Below, piece by piece: positions 46,907-54,832 of a stretch of 64,000 bases of DNA. Positions within the stretch are counted from its first letter, which is position 1, and the number at the start of each line of letters is the position of its first letter. A model generated the notes under the pieces. It was given only the letters and a program-made list of their open reading frames with translations, ran no database searches and was not told where the DNA came from. The DNA comes from JAJXWB01 sp046349085 (GTDB lineage Bacteria; Pseudomonadota; Alphaproteobacteria; Rhizobiales; Beijerinckiaceae), in the NCBI GenBank assembly GCA_046349085.1, contig JAXMDA010000008.1, positions 1 to 64,000 on the forward strand, written 5' to 3'. A program made the position numbers and the translations under genes.

Positions 46907-47119
46907 ATGGTCCCTGGAGAACCACATAACCACGATCATCACGGCCATGCGCATGGTCTCGGAGACGCAGGCCACGAGCATCACGGCCATGCGCACGACC
47001 CTGCGGCGGTCGTCGCCCCGAGGCTGTCGCTGCTGCGCATGTCGGCGCTCGACCGGCTCCTGGGCGCCGCCGTCCTGTCGGCGCTGATCTGGCTCGGCGT
47101 GAAATGGGCTGCGGGATGA
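46907..47119 (+). CDS. Small His-rich membrane protein at the head of the zinc operon
   Basis: A 70-residue protein of two parts. Residues 1-33 contain 11 His, largely as H-x-H and HH clusters (HNHDHHGHAHG and HEHHGHAHD), a probable metal-binding tail. Residues about 47-67 are one membrane helix (LDRLLGAAVLSALIWLGVKWAAG). The ATG at 46907 follows GGATCC and is preferred over an upstream TTG that would start before the Zur box. It is the first gene after a Zur box, and its stop overlaps the ABC ATPase start (ATGA), so it is expressed in zinc starvation. It could buffer or pass zinc at the membrane. No name is known to me. Confidence 0.8.
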   Translation: MVPGEPHNHDHHGHAHGLGDAGHEHHGHAHDPAAVVAPRLSLLRMSALDRLLGAAVLSALIWLGVKWAAG

Positions 47120-47856
47120 CGACGGCGCTCACGCTCGACGACCTCACGCTCGGCTACGACGGGCATCCGGCCGTGCATCACCTGACGGGACGTTTCGAAC
47201 CCGGATCGCTCACCGCGATCTGCGGACCCAACGGCGCCGGAAAGTCGACCCTCATCAAGGGGCTCGCCGGCGCGCTGAAGCCGCTGGGCGGGCGCATCGA
47301 CCGTGGCGGGCTCGACACGCGCGCCATCGGCTACCTGCCGCAGGCGGCCGAGATCGACCGCAGCTTTCCCATCGACGTCTTCGATTTCGTCGCGATCGGG
47401 CGCGTGCGGCGCGCGGGCCTGTTCGGACGCATCGGCGCGGACGACCGTCGTGCGGTCGCCGAAGCCATCGCCGCCGTGGGGCTGGAAGGTTTCGAGGCGC
47501 GCCAGATCGGCGCGCTGTCGGGCGGGCAGACGCAGCGCATGTTGTTTGCGCGGCTGATGCTGCAGGAGGCCGGCGTCATTCTCCTGGACGAGCCGTTCGC
47601 GGCGATAGACGAACGCACGACCGGCGATCTCGTCGGCCTGATCGAACGCTGGCATGGGGAAGGCCGCACCATCCTCGCCGTGCTGCACGACTATGCGCTG
47701 GTGCGCGCGCATTTTCCGGACGCGCTGCTTCTCGCGCGGGAATGCGTGGCGTGGGGGCCGACGCGCGAGGCGCTGTCGCCCGAGAAGCTCGCGCAGGCCC
47801 GGCGCATGAGCGAGGCGTTCGACCATCATGCGGCGGCCTGCGAGAGGGCGGCGTGA
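47116..47856 (+). CDS. Zinc (Zn/Mn-type) ABC transporter ATP-binding protein, ZnuC/AztA-like
   Basis: A 246-residue ATPase of a metal ABC importer. Walker A is GPNGAGKST (about 37-45), the Q-loop reads GYLPQAAEIDRSFP, the signature is LSGGQTQRM, Walker B is VILLDEPFAAID, and the switch His is in AVLHDYALV. The QAAEIDRSFPIDVFDFV segment is typical of zinc/manganese uptake ATPases. It starts by ATGA overlap with the His-rich protein and ends by GTGA overlap with the permease. Order ATPase-permease-binding protein resembles aztABC of Paracoccus. Zinc is favoured by the Zur box. Confidence 0.92.
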   Translation: MTTALTLDDLTLGYDGHPAVHHLTGRFEPGSLTAICGPNGAGKSTLIKGLAGALKPLGGRIDRGGLDTRAIGYLPQAAEIDRSFPIDVFDFVAIGRVRRAGLFGRIGADDRRAVAEAIAAVGLEGFEARQIGALSGGQTQRMLFARLMLQEAGVILLDEPFAAIDERTTGDLVGLIERWHGEGRTILAVLHDYALVRAHFPDALLLARECVAWGPTREALSPEKLAQARRMSEAFDHHAAACERAA

Positions 47857-48722
47857 CGTACGACCTCCTCGTCGCCCCCTTCGCCGATTTCGAATTCATG
47901 CGCCGCGCCCTGGTCGGCGCCTTCGCGCTGGCGATCGCGGGCGCGCCGCTCGGCATGTTCCTCGTCCTGCGGCGCATGGCGCTGTCGGGCGACGCCATGG
48001 CGCACGCCATCCTGCCGGGCGCCGCGGTCGGCTATCTCGTCGCGGGACTGTCGGCGCCGGCGATGACGCTCGGCGGGCTGGCGGCGGGCGTCGTGGTTGC
48101 GCTCGGCGCGGGCGTGGCGGCGCGCGCCACCATCTTGCGCGAGGACGCCTCGCTTGCCGGCCTCTATCTCGTTTCGCTCGCGCTCGGCGTCACGCTCGTC
48201 TCGCTGCGCGGCTCCAACATCGATCTCCTGCACGTGCTGTTCGGCAACGTGCTGGCGCTGGACGACGCGACGCTCGTGCTGCTTGCTTCCGTCGCCACCG
48301 TCACGCTGCTGGGGCTCGCGGTTCTCTTTCGCCCGCTGGCGATGGAGACGCTCGATCCTGCGTTCACGCAAGCCGCGACGCGCGCGGGGGCTTTGACGCA
48401 GCTCGCCTTTCTCGGCCTGCTCGTGCTCAATCTCGTCGCGGGCTTCCAGGCGCTCGGCACGCTGATGTCGGTCGGGCTGATGATGCTGCCGGCGCTCGCG
48501 GCGCGCTTGTGGACGCACAAGCTCGATGCGGCCATCGCGCTTGCGGCCTTGTTCGGCGTCGCCTCGGCCTATGCCGGGCTCGTCGCCTCCTACGCCCTGT
48601 CGCTGCCGTCGGGCCCTTCGATCGTGCTGGCGGCGGGCGTTGTCTATTTCGTTTCGCTGGTCTTCGGCCGCGCCGGCGGCGCGCTGCGGCGCCTGCCGAA
48701 GCGACGGCATCTGGAGGCATAG
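47853..48722 (+). CDS. Zinc ABC transporter permease, ZnuB/AztB-like
   Basis: A 289-residue membrane protein of the ABC-3 (zinc/manganese/iron chelate) permease family with about 8 helices. The characteristic part is VLRRMALSGDAMAHAILPGAAVGYLVAG, the family signature for metal permeases, followed by GSNIDLLHVLFGNVLALD, and GFQALGTLMSVGLMMLPALAARLW near the end. Starts with GTG inside a GTGA overlap with the ATPase gene and ends 2 bases before the binding protein start, so all are coupled. Confidence 0.93.
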   Translation: MTYDLLVAPFADFEFMRRALVGAFALAIAGAPLGMFLVLRRMALSGDAMAHAILPGAAVGYLVAGLSAPAMTLGGLAAGVVVALGAGVAARATILREDASLAGLYLVSLALGVTLVSLRGSNIDLLHVLFGNVLALDDATLVLLASVATVTLLGLAVLFRPLAMETLDPAFTQAATRAGALTQLAFLGLLVLNLVAGFQALGTLMSVGLMMLPALAARLWTHKLDAAIALAALFGVASAYAGLVASYALSLPSGPSIVLAAGVVYFVSLVFGRAGGALRRLPKRRHLEA

Positions 48723-48724
48723 TC

Positions 48725-49687
48725 ATGGACGCTGCCCGACCCCCCACCCTCGCCCTCCCCCACAAGGGGGGAGGGAATGCTGTCACACGGCGGGTGTTTC
48801 TCCATGGCCTCGCCGTCATGTCCGCGTCGACCGCCGGCGCCCATGCCCAGACAAAGATCCCCGTCGTCGCCACCTTCACCATTCTCGCCGATTTCGTCGG
48901 CCAGGTGGGCGGCGCGCGCGTCGGCGTCGTCTCGCTCGTCGGCCCGAACGGCGACGTGCACGCCTACGATCCCTCGCCCGCCGACAGCCGCAAGGTCGCA
49001 GCCGCAAGGCTGATCGTCGAGAACGGGCTGCATCTCGAAGGCTGGATCAGCCGGCTGGCCAAGGCGTCCGCCGCCAAGGGGCGCGTCGTGATCGCCTCTG
49101 CCGGCGTCGCCTTGCGCAAGGATGCGTCCAACAAGGAATTCGCGGAGCATGGCGGGACCGATCCGCACGCCTGGCAGAACGTCGCCAATGCGAAAATCTA
49201 CGTTGTGAACATCCGCGACGGGCTGATCGCGGTCGATCCGGCGGGCAAGGCCGAATATGAGGCGAATGCACAAGCCTATCTCGAGAAGCTCGACGCGCTC
49301 GATGCGGCGGCGCGGGCGGCGATTGCGAAAATCCCCGCCGAGCGGCGCCGGATCGTGACCACGCACGACGCCTTCGGCTATTTCGGGCAGGCTTACGGGC
49401 TGACGCTGGCCGCGCCGGCGGGCGTCTCGACCGAGGGCGGGATTTCCGCGCGGGACGTCGCCAAGATCGTCGCCCAGATCAGGAAGGACCGGTTTCCGGC
49501 GGTGTTTCTGGAAAATGTTTCCGACTCCCGGCTCATGGACCAGATCGCCCGGGAAACCGGGGCGAAGATCGGCGGGACGCTCTATTCGGACTCGCTTTCG
49601 GGACCTGACGGGCCGGCGGGGACTTACATCGACATGGTCAGACACAATATAAGCGAGCTGACCAAGGCGCTCGCGCCCTCGCCCTGA
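48725..49687 (+). CDS. Zinc ABC transporter substrate-binding protein, ZnuA/AztC-like
   Basis: A 320-residue periplasmic binding protein of cluster A-I. Metal ligands are visible: His in GDVHAYDPSPAD, His in DPHAWQNV, His in TTHDAFGYF and Asp in LYSDSLSG. The leader is unusual: codons about 5-18 (TLALPHKGGGN) are encoded by a palindromic repeat (48744-48773), then TRRVFLHGLAVMSASTAGAHA forms the actual signal peptide. No His-rich loop is present, unlike typical ZnuA; the shape recalls AztC, which takes zinc from a chaperone. The ATG is 2 bases after the permease stop; no other in-frame start with signal peptide is evident. Confidence 0.9.
   Translation: MDAARPPTLALPHKGGGNAVTRRVFLHGLAVMSASTAGAHAQTKIPVVATFTILADFVGQVGGARVGVVSLVGPNGDVHAYDPSPADSRKVAAARLIVENGLHLEGWISRLAKASAAKGRVVIASAGVALRKDASNKEFAEHGGTDPHAWQNVANAKIYVVNIRDGLIAVDPAGKAEYEANAQAYLEKLDALDAAARAAIAKIPAERRRIVTTHDAFGYFGQAYGLTLAAPAGVSTEGGISARDVAKIVAQIRKDRFPAVFLENVSDSRLMDQIARETGAKIGGTLYSDSLSGPDGPAGTYIDMVRHNISELTKALAPSP
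48744..48773. repeat. GC palindrome inside the binding protein leader codons
   Basis: ccctccccc-aca-aggggggaggg forms a strong hairpin within the first 20 codons of the zinc-binding protein gene. It resembles the arms of the inverted repeat at 33441-33573, suggesting a mobile or dispersed element that was captured in frame. Confidence 0.7.
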
Positions 49688-49699
49688 CGACCATTCGGA

Positions 49700-49782
49700 C
49701 CGTCATTGCGAGCGAAGCGAAGCAATCCAGAGCCGGGTCGAGGCTCTGGATTGCTTCGTCGCTTCGCTCCTCGCAATGACGG
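49700..49782. repeat. Dispersed palindromic repeat, cgtcattgcgag family (copy 3, intact)
   Basis: An almost perfect inverted repeat: cgtcattgcgagcgaagcga...gcaatccagagcc on the left, ggctctggattgc...gcttcgctcctcgcaatgacg on the right, with a 7-base loop. This is the best-preserved of three copies in the window. It separates the zinc-binding protein gene from the G3E GTPase gene and, as RNA, would form a long hairpin that may stop or trim transcripts. Confidence 0.9.
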
Positions 49783-49812
49783 CGGGTGGTTCGGCTGTTT
49801 TCGGAGCCCCGC

Positions 49813-50895
49813 ATGTCCGACAAGATTCCCGTCACCGTGCTCACCGGCTATCTCGGCGCCGGCAAGACGACGCTGCTCAACCGCATCCTCTCAGAGCCGC
49901 ACGGCAAGAAATACGCGGTGATCGTCAACGAATTCGGCGAGATCGGCATCGACAACGATCTCGTCGTCGGCGCCGACGAGGAAGTGTTCGAGATGAACAA
50001 CGGCTGCATCTGCTGCACCGTGCGCGGCGACCTCATCCGCATTCTCGAAGGGCTGATGCGCCGCAAGGGCAAGTTCGACGCGATCATCGTCGAGACGACG
50101 GGCCTTGCCGATCCCGCGCCGGTCGCGCAGACCTTTTTCGTCGACCAGGACGTGCAGGACGCCGCGAAACTCGACGCGGTCGTGACGGTCGCCGACGCGA
50201 AATGGCTGTCGGCGCGGCTGAAGGACGCCCCGGAAGCCAAGAACCAGATCGCCTTCGCCGACGTCATCATCATCAACAAGACCGATCTGGTCTCGCCCGA
50301 AGAGCTGCGCGAAGTCGAGGCGCGCATTCGCGGCATCAACCCCTACGCCAAGCTGCATCGCTCGGTGAAGGCGAACGTGCCGCTGGACGCCGTGCTCGGC
50401 AAAAACGCGTTCGATCTCGACCGCATCCTGGAAATCGAGCCGGCCTTCCTCGAGGCGGACGATCACGCGCACGATCACCATCACGACCATGACCACGCCT
50501 GCGGCCCGGATTGCGGGCACGACCATCATCATCACGGCCACGATCATCACCATCACGATCACGGCCACTCGCACGGCGGCCTGAAAGTCTATCACGACGA
50601 GCACATGCAATCGCTGTCGCTGACGATCGACGGCGAGGTCGATCCCAACAAGTTCATGCCGTGGGTGAACGAACTCGTGCAGCGCGAGGGGCCGAGCATC
50701 CTGCGCTCCAAGGGCATTCTCGCGTTGAAGGGCGAGGACAAGCGCTTCGTGTTCCAGGGCGTGCACATGATCCTCGACGGCGATCTGCAGCGCGACTGGA
50801 GGCCGGACGAAAAGCGCGTCAGCCGCATCGTCTTCATCGGCCGCGACCTCAAGGAAGACGAAATACGCGAGGGTTTCATGCGCTGTGCGGCGTGA
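49813..50895 (+). CDS. G3E (CobW/ZNG1-like) GTPase, probable zinc metallochaperone
   Basis: A 360-residue GTPase. Walker A is GYLGAGKT (12-19), the metal-binding CxCC is Cys65-Ile-Cys67-Cys68 in NGCICCTVRGDL, Walker B is in IIVETTGLADP, and NKTD (155-158) gives guanine specificity. A long His/Asp-rich insert (about 218-254) holds over 20 His and two Cys. The CobW C-terminal domain follows (about 262-355). CxCC marks the zinc-handling COG0523 group; cobalt chelation for B12 is unlikely as no cob genes are near. It follows the zinc importer after a repeat element and probably passes zinc to client enzymes in starvation. Confidence 0.92.
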   Translation: MSDKIPVTVLTGYLGAGKTTLLNRILSEPHGKKYAVIVNEFGEIGIDNDLVVGADEEVFEMNNGCICCTVRGDLIRILEGLMRRKGKFDAIIVETTGLADPAPVAQTFFVDQDVQDAAKLDAVVTVADAKWLSARLKDAPEAKNQIAFADVIIINKTDLVSPEELREVEARIRGINPYAKLHRSVKANVPLDAVLGKNAFDLDRILEIEPAFLEADDHAHDHHHDHDHACGPDCGHDHHHHGHDHHHHDHGHSHGGLKVYHDEHMQSLSLTIDGEVDPNKFMPWVNELVQREGPSILRSKGILALKGEDKRFVFQGVHMILDGDLQRDWRPDEKRVSRIVFIGRDLKEDEIREGFMRCAA

Positions 50896-51018
50896 CGCCG
50901 GCCTGTGCGTTCGCGCACGTCGCGCGCGCAAGCGTCACAATTCCGCTCCATCACAGCCTGAGATTGCCGGGCGGCGGGTCCAGCCTGCCGTGGCCGAGCA
51001 ATCAGGGCGTTCAGTTCC

Positions 51019-51720
51019 TTGGGATCGTCGAAGCCGCAGCATAGCGCTGTCGCGCGGGCAGCCGACATTCTGGCGGCGCATCCGCTGTTTGGCGGAGCGA
51101 ATGTCGAAACGATCGCGCACACGCTCAGATTTGCGCATCTGCTCAATGTCCGGAAGGGCGAGGCGGTTTTCCGAAAGGGCGATCCCGGCGGATCGCTGAT
51201 GATCATCGTCGAGGGCGCGGTCAGGATCGCGTCGCTGTCGCCGGACGGGCGCGAACTGCTGTTCAATGTCGTGGGCGGCGGCGAGATTCTCGGCGAAATC
51301 GCCGCATTGGACGGCGGCGCGCGGACGGCGGAGGCCGTGGCTCAAAGCGACTGCGTTCTGGCGGTCATCGACCGTCGCGACGTTCTTGCGCTCGTGGCGG
51401 CCAATCCGAATGTCGCGTTGTTCCTGATCAATTGCCTCTGCAAGCGCCTGCGTTTCGTGACCGATCATCTCGAAGGCGTCATGTTTCTCGATGTCGAGTC
51501 CCGTCTTGCCCGCGCCGTGCGCCGCTTCGGCGCGGATCGAAACGGGGTGAAGCTGACCCAGCGCGATCTCGGGCAGGCGATCGGCGTGTCGCGCGAGACC
51601 GTCAACCAGGTGCTCGGCGACTGGCGCGGCAGGCGGCTGATCCGCGTCGAGAAGGGCGCGATCGAAATCCTCGATCGCGACGCATTCGACCGATTGTGCG
51701 CTGGCGCACGGCCTGCCTGA
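51019..51720 (+). CDS. Crp/Fnr family transcriptional regulator
   Basis: A 233-residue DNA-binding regulator. The cNMP-binding fold covers about 20-140 (FRKGDPGGSLMIIVEGAVRIASL, then GEILGEIAALDGGARTAEAVA). A long helix and the HTH (about 180-205: LTQRDLGQAIGVSRETVNQVL) follow, with the RLIRVEKGAIEILD wing. It lacks the N-terminal Cys cluster of oxygen-sensing Fnr. The only usable start is the TTG at 51019; no ATG or GTG occurs in frame between the upstream stop (50959) and the domain. The signal is unknown. It follows the G3E GTPase by about 120 bases. Confidence 0.88.
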   Translation: MGSSKPQHSAVARAADILAAHPLFGGANVETIAHTLRFAHLLNVRKGEAVFRKGDPGGSLMIIVEGAVRIASLSPDGRELLFNVVGGGEILGEIAALDGGARTAEAVAQSDCVLAVIDRRDVLALVAANPNVALFLINCLCKRLRFVTDHLEGVMFLDVESRLARAVRRFGADRNGVKLTQRDLGQAIGVSRETVNQVLGDWRGRRLIRVEKGAIEILDRDAFDRLCAGARPA

Positions 51721-51818
51721 CCTTCGCGCCCGCGTGTTGGCTCGCCAACACGGCTTCCCCCAAGGCCGGGCTACCCTGCGCGCGAAGCCGAACATCGGCT
51801 TCAGAAAGGAGTGACGCC

Positions 51819-52058
51819 ATGCGACACATTGCATCGATGCTGGTTGCAGCAGCCTTGCTCAACGTGACCCCGACCGCGGCGTACAATTTCGCTGGCGACC
51901 AAAGGATGGTTCGGTCCCTTCCGACAGATCGCCTCGATATCGACGGCAATCAGCCAGTCTTCGCCGAAGGCGACGCTGCCGGCGGGTCCAATGTCTTCAT
52001 CATGGCGGACTACGGCCGGCCCGAGGGATGGAGCACGCAGCTTCCGCCCGGCGCCTGA
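51819..52058 (+). CDS. Small exported protein of unknown function
   Basis: A 79-residue protein. The first 21 residues are a signal peptide (HIASMLVAAALLNVTPTAA). The mature 58 residues (YNFAGDQRMVRSLPTDRLDI, NVFIMADYGRPEG, ending STQLPPGA) are not recognised. The ATG follows AAAGGA at 8 bases, a good ribosome site, which supports it being real. It stands 98 bases after the Crp-type gene on the same strand. Confidence 0.6.
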   Translation: MRHIASMLVAAALLNVTPTAAYNFAGDQRMVRSLPTDRLDIDGNQPVFAEGDAAGGSNVFIMADYGRPEGWSTQLPPGA

Positions 52059-52176
52059 ACGTCAATCCGCCGCGCCAGGCGCGGCGCAAGATCGGGCGGC
52101 AGGCAGTTGAACCTGCCTGCCGCGCGCCCGGACATGCATCTCGCCCGATGACGCGAGAGAGGCTACAACCTCCCCC

Positions 52177-53172
52177 ATGTCCGAATCCTCTCTCGTCCAG
52201 AACGTCACCAACATCGAAGCCGGCGACACTGTCGTCGCTTGCGCCTTTCTCGGCCGCACGCCCGCCTATGCGCTGGCCGACGGGACGCTCCTGCTTGCCG
52301 GCGTCGGCGAAGAGAAGCGCGTCAAGGCGCATGCCGATGGCGCGATCCTTGTCGCGCTGTCGGACGGCAAACGTTTCTTCACCGCCGGCGACGACGGGCT
52401 TCTCATCGCCGCCGACGCCGAAGGCCGCTGCGAAACCATCGCCGACGAGAAGGGCAGGTGGATCGACGCGCTGACGCTGCGCGAGGACGGCGCGATGGCG
52501 TGGTCGGCCGGCAAATCGGTGCGCGCGCGCGACGCCAAGGGAGACGTGAAGACTTTCGACGCGCCCTCTGCGGTGCGCGGCCTTGCCTTTCTTCCCAAAG
52601 GCTATCGGCTGGCGATCGCGCATTACAACGGCGCCTCGTTGTGGTTTCCCAACGCCGGCAAGCCGGAATTCCTGGAGTGGAAGGGCTCGCATCTCGACGC
52701 GACCGTTTCGCCGGACGGCCGCTTCCTCGTGACGTCGATGCAGGAGAACATGCTGCACGGCTGGCGGCTCGCCGACGGCAAGCACATGCGCATGTCCGGC
52801 TATCCCGCCAAGACCCGCTCGTTCTCGTGGTCGCCGGACGGCAAGTGGCTCGCGACCTCGGGCGCCGACGCCTGCGTGGTCTGGCCGTTCGAGACCAAGG
52901 ATGGGCCGATGGGCCGCGGCCCCCGCGAATGCGGCGTGCGTCCGCGGCGCGTGTCGCGCGTCGCCTTCCATCCGACCAACATGGTGCTCGCGATCGGCTA
53001 CGAGGACGGCTGGGTGCTGCTCGTGCGGCTCAACGACGGCGCCGAGATTTTCGTGCGCGGCGAACGCGATTCCAACGACGCCGTGACGGCGCTCGCGTGG
53101 GATGCGGCGGGGCGGCGGCTCGCCTTCGGCACGAAGGAGGGCAAGGCGGGCGTGCTCGACCTGCCGGCTTAG
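52177..53172 (+). CDS. WD40 repeat protein, cytosolic
   Basis: A 331-residue beta-propeller protein with about seven WD40-like blades (for example FLPKGYRLAIAHYNGASLWF, VSPDGRFLVTSMQENMLHGW, SWSPDGKWLATSGADACVVW, FHPTNMVLAIGYEDGWVLLV, LAWDAAGRRLAFGTKEGKAG). It has no signal peptide. CVVWPFETKDGPMGRGPRECG, with two Cys, lies between blades and could bind metal. It lies in the same stretch as the zinc island (1.3 kb past the G3E GTPase), where the periplasmic propeller AztD is found in other species. A link to zinc is only a conjecture, since this one is cytosolic. Confidence 0.85.
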   Translation: MSESSLVQNVTNIEAGDTVVACAFLGRTPAYALADGTLLLAGVGEEKRVKAHADGAILVALSDGKRFFTAGDDGLLIAADAEGRCETIADEKGRWIDALTLREDGAMAWSAGKSVRARDAKGDVKTFDAPSAVRGLAFLPKGYRLAIAHYNGASLWFPNAGKPEFLEWKGSHLDATVSPDGRFLVTSMQENMLHGWRLADGKHMRMSGYPAKTRSFSWSPDGKWLATSGADACVVWPFETKDGPMGRGPRECGVRPRRVSRVAFHPTNMVLAIGYEDGWVLLVRLNDGAEIFVRGERDSNDAVTALAWDAAGRRLAFGTKEGKAGVLDLPA

Positions 53173-53253
53173 CCGCGCATAGCTCGCAATCGCAGAAAAC
53201 GGGTCGTCGCGTCGCAGCGTCTGCCATAGATTGCGCGCGCAACCGGAGCCCGC

Positions 53254-54234
53254 ATGTCCTCGCCACAAAAGACGCCCGCCGTCGAGACGTCCATGTCGCT
53301 GCGCACATGGGCGTTGCTTGGCCTGTTGTCGCTGATGTGGGGCTGCTCCTTTCCGTTCGTGAAGGTCGCGCTGGGCGGCGTCACGCCGCTGACGCTGGTC
53401 ATGCTGCGCGTCGTGATCGCGGTCGCCGCGCTGACGCCTGTGCTCTTCTTCTCGCGCGAGGGCTTTCCGCGCGGCGCGAAAGTCTGGACGGCCTTTCTCG
53501 CGATCGGCGCGCTCAACAACGTCGTGCCGTGGTCGCTGTCGGTCTGGGCGCAGCAGAGCCTGACGTCGTCGCTCGCCGCCATCATCAACGCCACGACGCC
53601 GCTGTTCTCGGTGCTGCTCGCGCCTTTCTTCCTCGCCGACGAAAAACTGCGCGCGAACCGGCTGGCGGGCGTGCTCGTCGGCTTCGCCGGCGTCGCCGTG
53701 CTGATCGGGCCGGGCGCGCTCGGCCAGGGCGCCGGCGGCGTCCTGCCGGAGCTGGCGCTGCTGGCGGCGGCGGTCGCCTATGCGCTCGGCGGCATCGTCG
53801 GGCGATCCTATGTGCGGCTCGGCCTCACGCCGCTGCAGAGCGCGCATGGCCAGCTTGCCGCTTCGTCGATCATGATCGCGCCGCTGGCGCTGATCGTGGA
53901 GAAGCCCTGGGGCCAGCCCATGCCCAACGGCGTGCAGATCGCCTGCGTGCTGGCGATGGGCCTGGTCTCGACCGCGGTCGCCTTCATCCTGTTCTTCCGT
54001 ATCCTTGCGCGCGCCGGCGCGACCAACGCCCTGCTCGTGACCCTTCTCGTGCCGGTCACGGCCTTCATCGTCAGCGCGATCTTTCTCGGCGAAGCGCTGG
54101 AGCCGCGCAATTTTGCGGGCCTGGCCTTCATCGCCGCCGGTCTCGGGCTGATCGACGGACGCCCGCTGCGTTATTTGCAGGATCGACTGTTTGCGGCGCG
54201 CGGCGCGGATGCTTCAGCGCGGCGGCTCGACTAG
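53254..54234 (+). CDS. DMT superfamily (EamA) permease
   Basis: A 326-residue inner-membrane permease with ten predicted helices formed by two EamA repeats: the first about 17-150 (WALLGLLSLMWGCSFPFVKVAL, LVMLRVVIAVAALTPVLFF, PWSLSVWAQQSLTSSLAAIINATTPLF), the second about 160-300 (LLAAAVAYALGGIVGRSYVRL, TNALLVTLLVPVTAFIVSAIFLGEAL). The family moves amino acids, nucleosides or drugs; the substrate is unknown. It runs in the same direction as the WD40 gene, 81 bases before it, and precedes DUF2937 by 10 bases. Confidence 0.9.
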   Translation: MSSPQKTPAVETSMSLRTWALLGLLSLMWGCSFPFVKVALGGVTPLTLVMLRVVIAVAALTPVLFFSREGFPRGAKVWTAFLAIGALNNVVPWSLSVWAQQSLTSSLAAIINATTPLFSVLLAPFFLADEKLRANRLAGVLVGFAGVAVLIGPGALGQGAGGVLPELALLAAAVAYALGGIVGRSYVRLGLTPLQSAHGQLAASSIMIAPLALIVEKPWGQPMPNGVQIACVLAMGLVSTAVAFILFFRILARAGATNALLVTLLVPVTAFIVSAIFLGEALEPRNFAGLAFIAAGLGLIDGRPLRYLQDRLFAARGADASARRLD

Positions 54235-54244
54235 ACTGCGACCC

Positions 54245-54748
54245 ATGATGATCCTGCGCCGGTTTGCGCTGATGTTCGGCCTGTTCTGCGGCGTGGCCGC
54301 GTCGCAGCTGCCTGAGTTTGCGCAGCAATATCGTCAGCGGCTCGGCGGCGCGCTGGACGAGCTGACCGCGCTTGTCGAGCAGTTCGCCTCGGAGGCAGAG
54401 GCCGCCGGGCTCGACACGAAGGGCGCAATCGCGCAGCTCGAGGCAAATGGCGATCAGCTCGTGCGCGAGCGCGGCAGGGCGATGGAGCAGACGATCGTGC
54501 GGCGCGACAGGCTTGCCGACCAGAAGGCCCGGATGCGGGAGGCGGCCCCATTCGAGCGCCTGCTGGTGTTTGCGCAAAGCTACGACGCGGGAATTGCGGG
54601 CCGGGCCTGGGGCGATTTCGAGCCGGCCGTGCCGACGACGACGGAAGGCTTCGTCTCGGCGGGCGCCGGCGCGCTTGTCGGCTACGGCTTCCTGCGCATC
54701 GTCGGCGCGCCGTTCCGCCGCCGCAGGCGCGGGCCGGCGGCGGCGTGA
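54245..54748 (+). CDS. DUF2937 family membrane protein
   Basis: A 167-residue protein. One helix at the N-terminus (RRFALMFGLFCGVAASQLPEF) and one near the C-terminus (FVSAGAGALVGYGFLRIVGAPF) frame a helical periplasmic part (YRQRLGGALDELTALVEQFASEAEAAGLD, DLADQKARMREA-type segments). The FAQQYRQRLGGALDEL pattern is typical of DUF2937. Function unknown. It is 10 bases after the permease gene, so likely co-transcribed. Two ATGs (54245 and 54248) are adjacent. Confidence 0.83.
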   Translation: MMILRRFALMFGLFCGVAASQLPEFAQQYRQRLGGALDELTALVEQFASEAEAAGLDTKGAIAQLEANGDQLVRERGRAMEQTIVRRDRLADQKARMREAAPFERLLVFAQSYDAGIAGRAWGDFEPAVPTTTEGFVSAGAGALVGYGFLRIVGAPFRRRRRGPAAA

Positions 54749-54832
54749 AAGTCCGCAGGACTTGAGCCGGGCGCTTGAGACGAGGGGGCGGGCGAGACAA
54801 TATGCGCCGGCCATGCGACCCGACCTCAAGCC

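Noticed and set aside
49700..49782. Long hairpin as a classical terminator of the zinc operon
   Set aside because: No T run follows on either strand and the same element occurs elsewhere; classed as a dispersed repeat, though it may still affect transcripts.
49688..49812. Cobalamin riboswitch in front of the CobW-type gene
   Set aside because: The gap is filled by the palindromic repeat and shows no B12-box; the gene belongs to the zinc-related CxCC group with no cob genes nearby.
50461..50580. Repeated cat/cac/gac triplets that look like a small tandem or CRISPR-like repeat
   Set aside because: They are His/Asp codons of the metal-binding loop of the G3E GTPase, in frame and without spacers.
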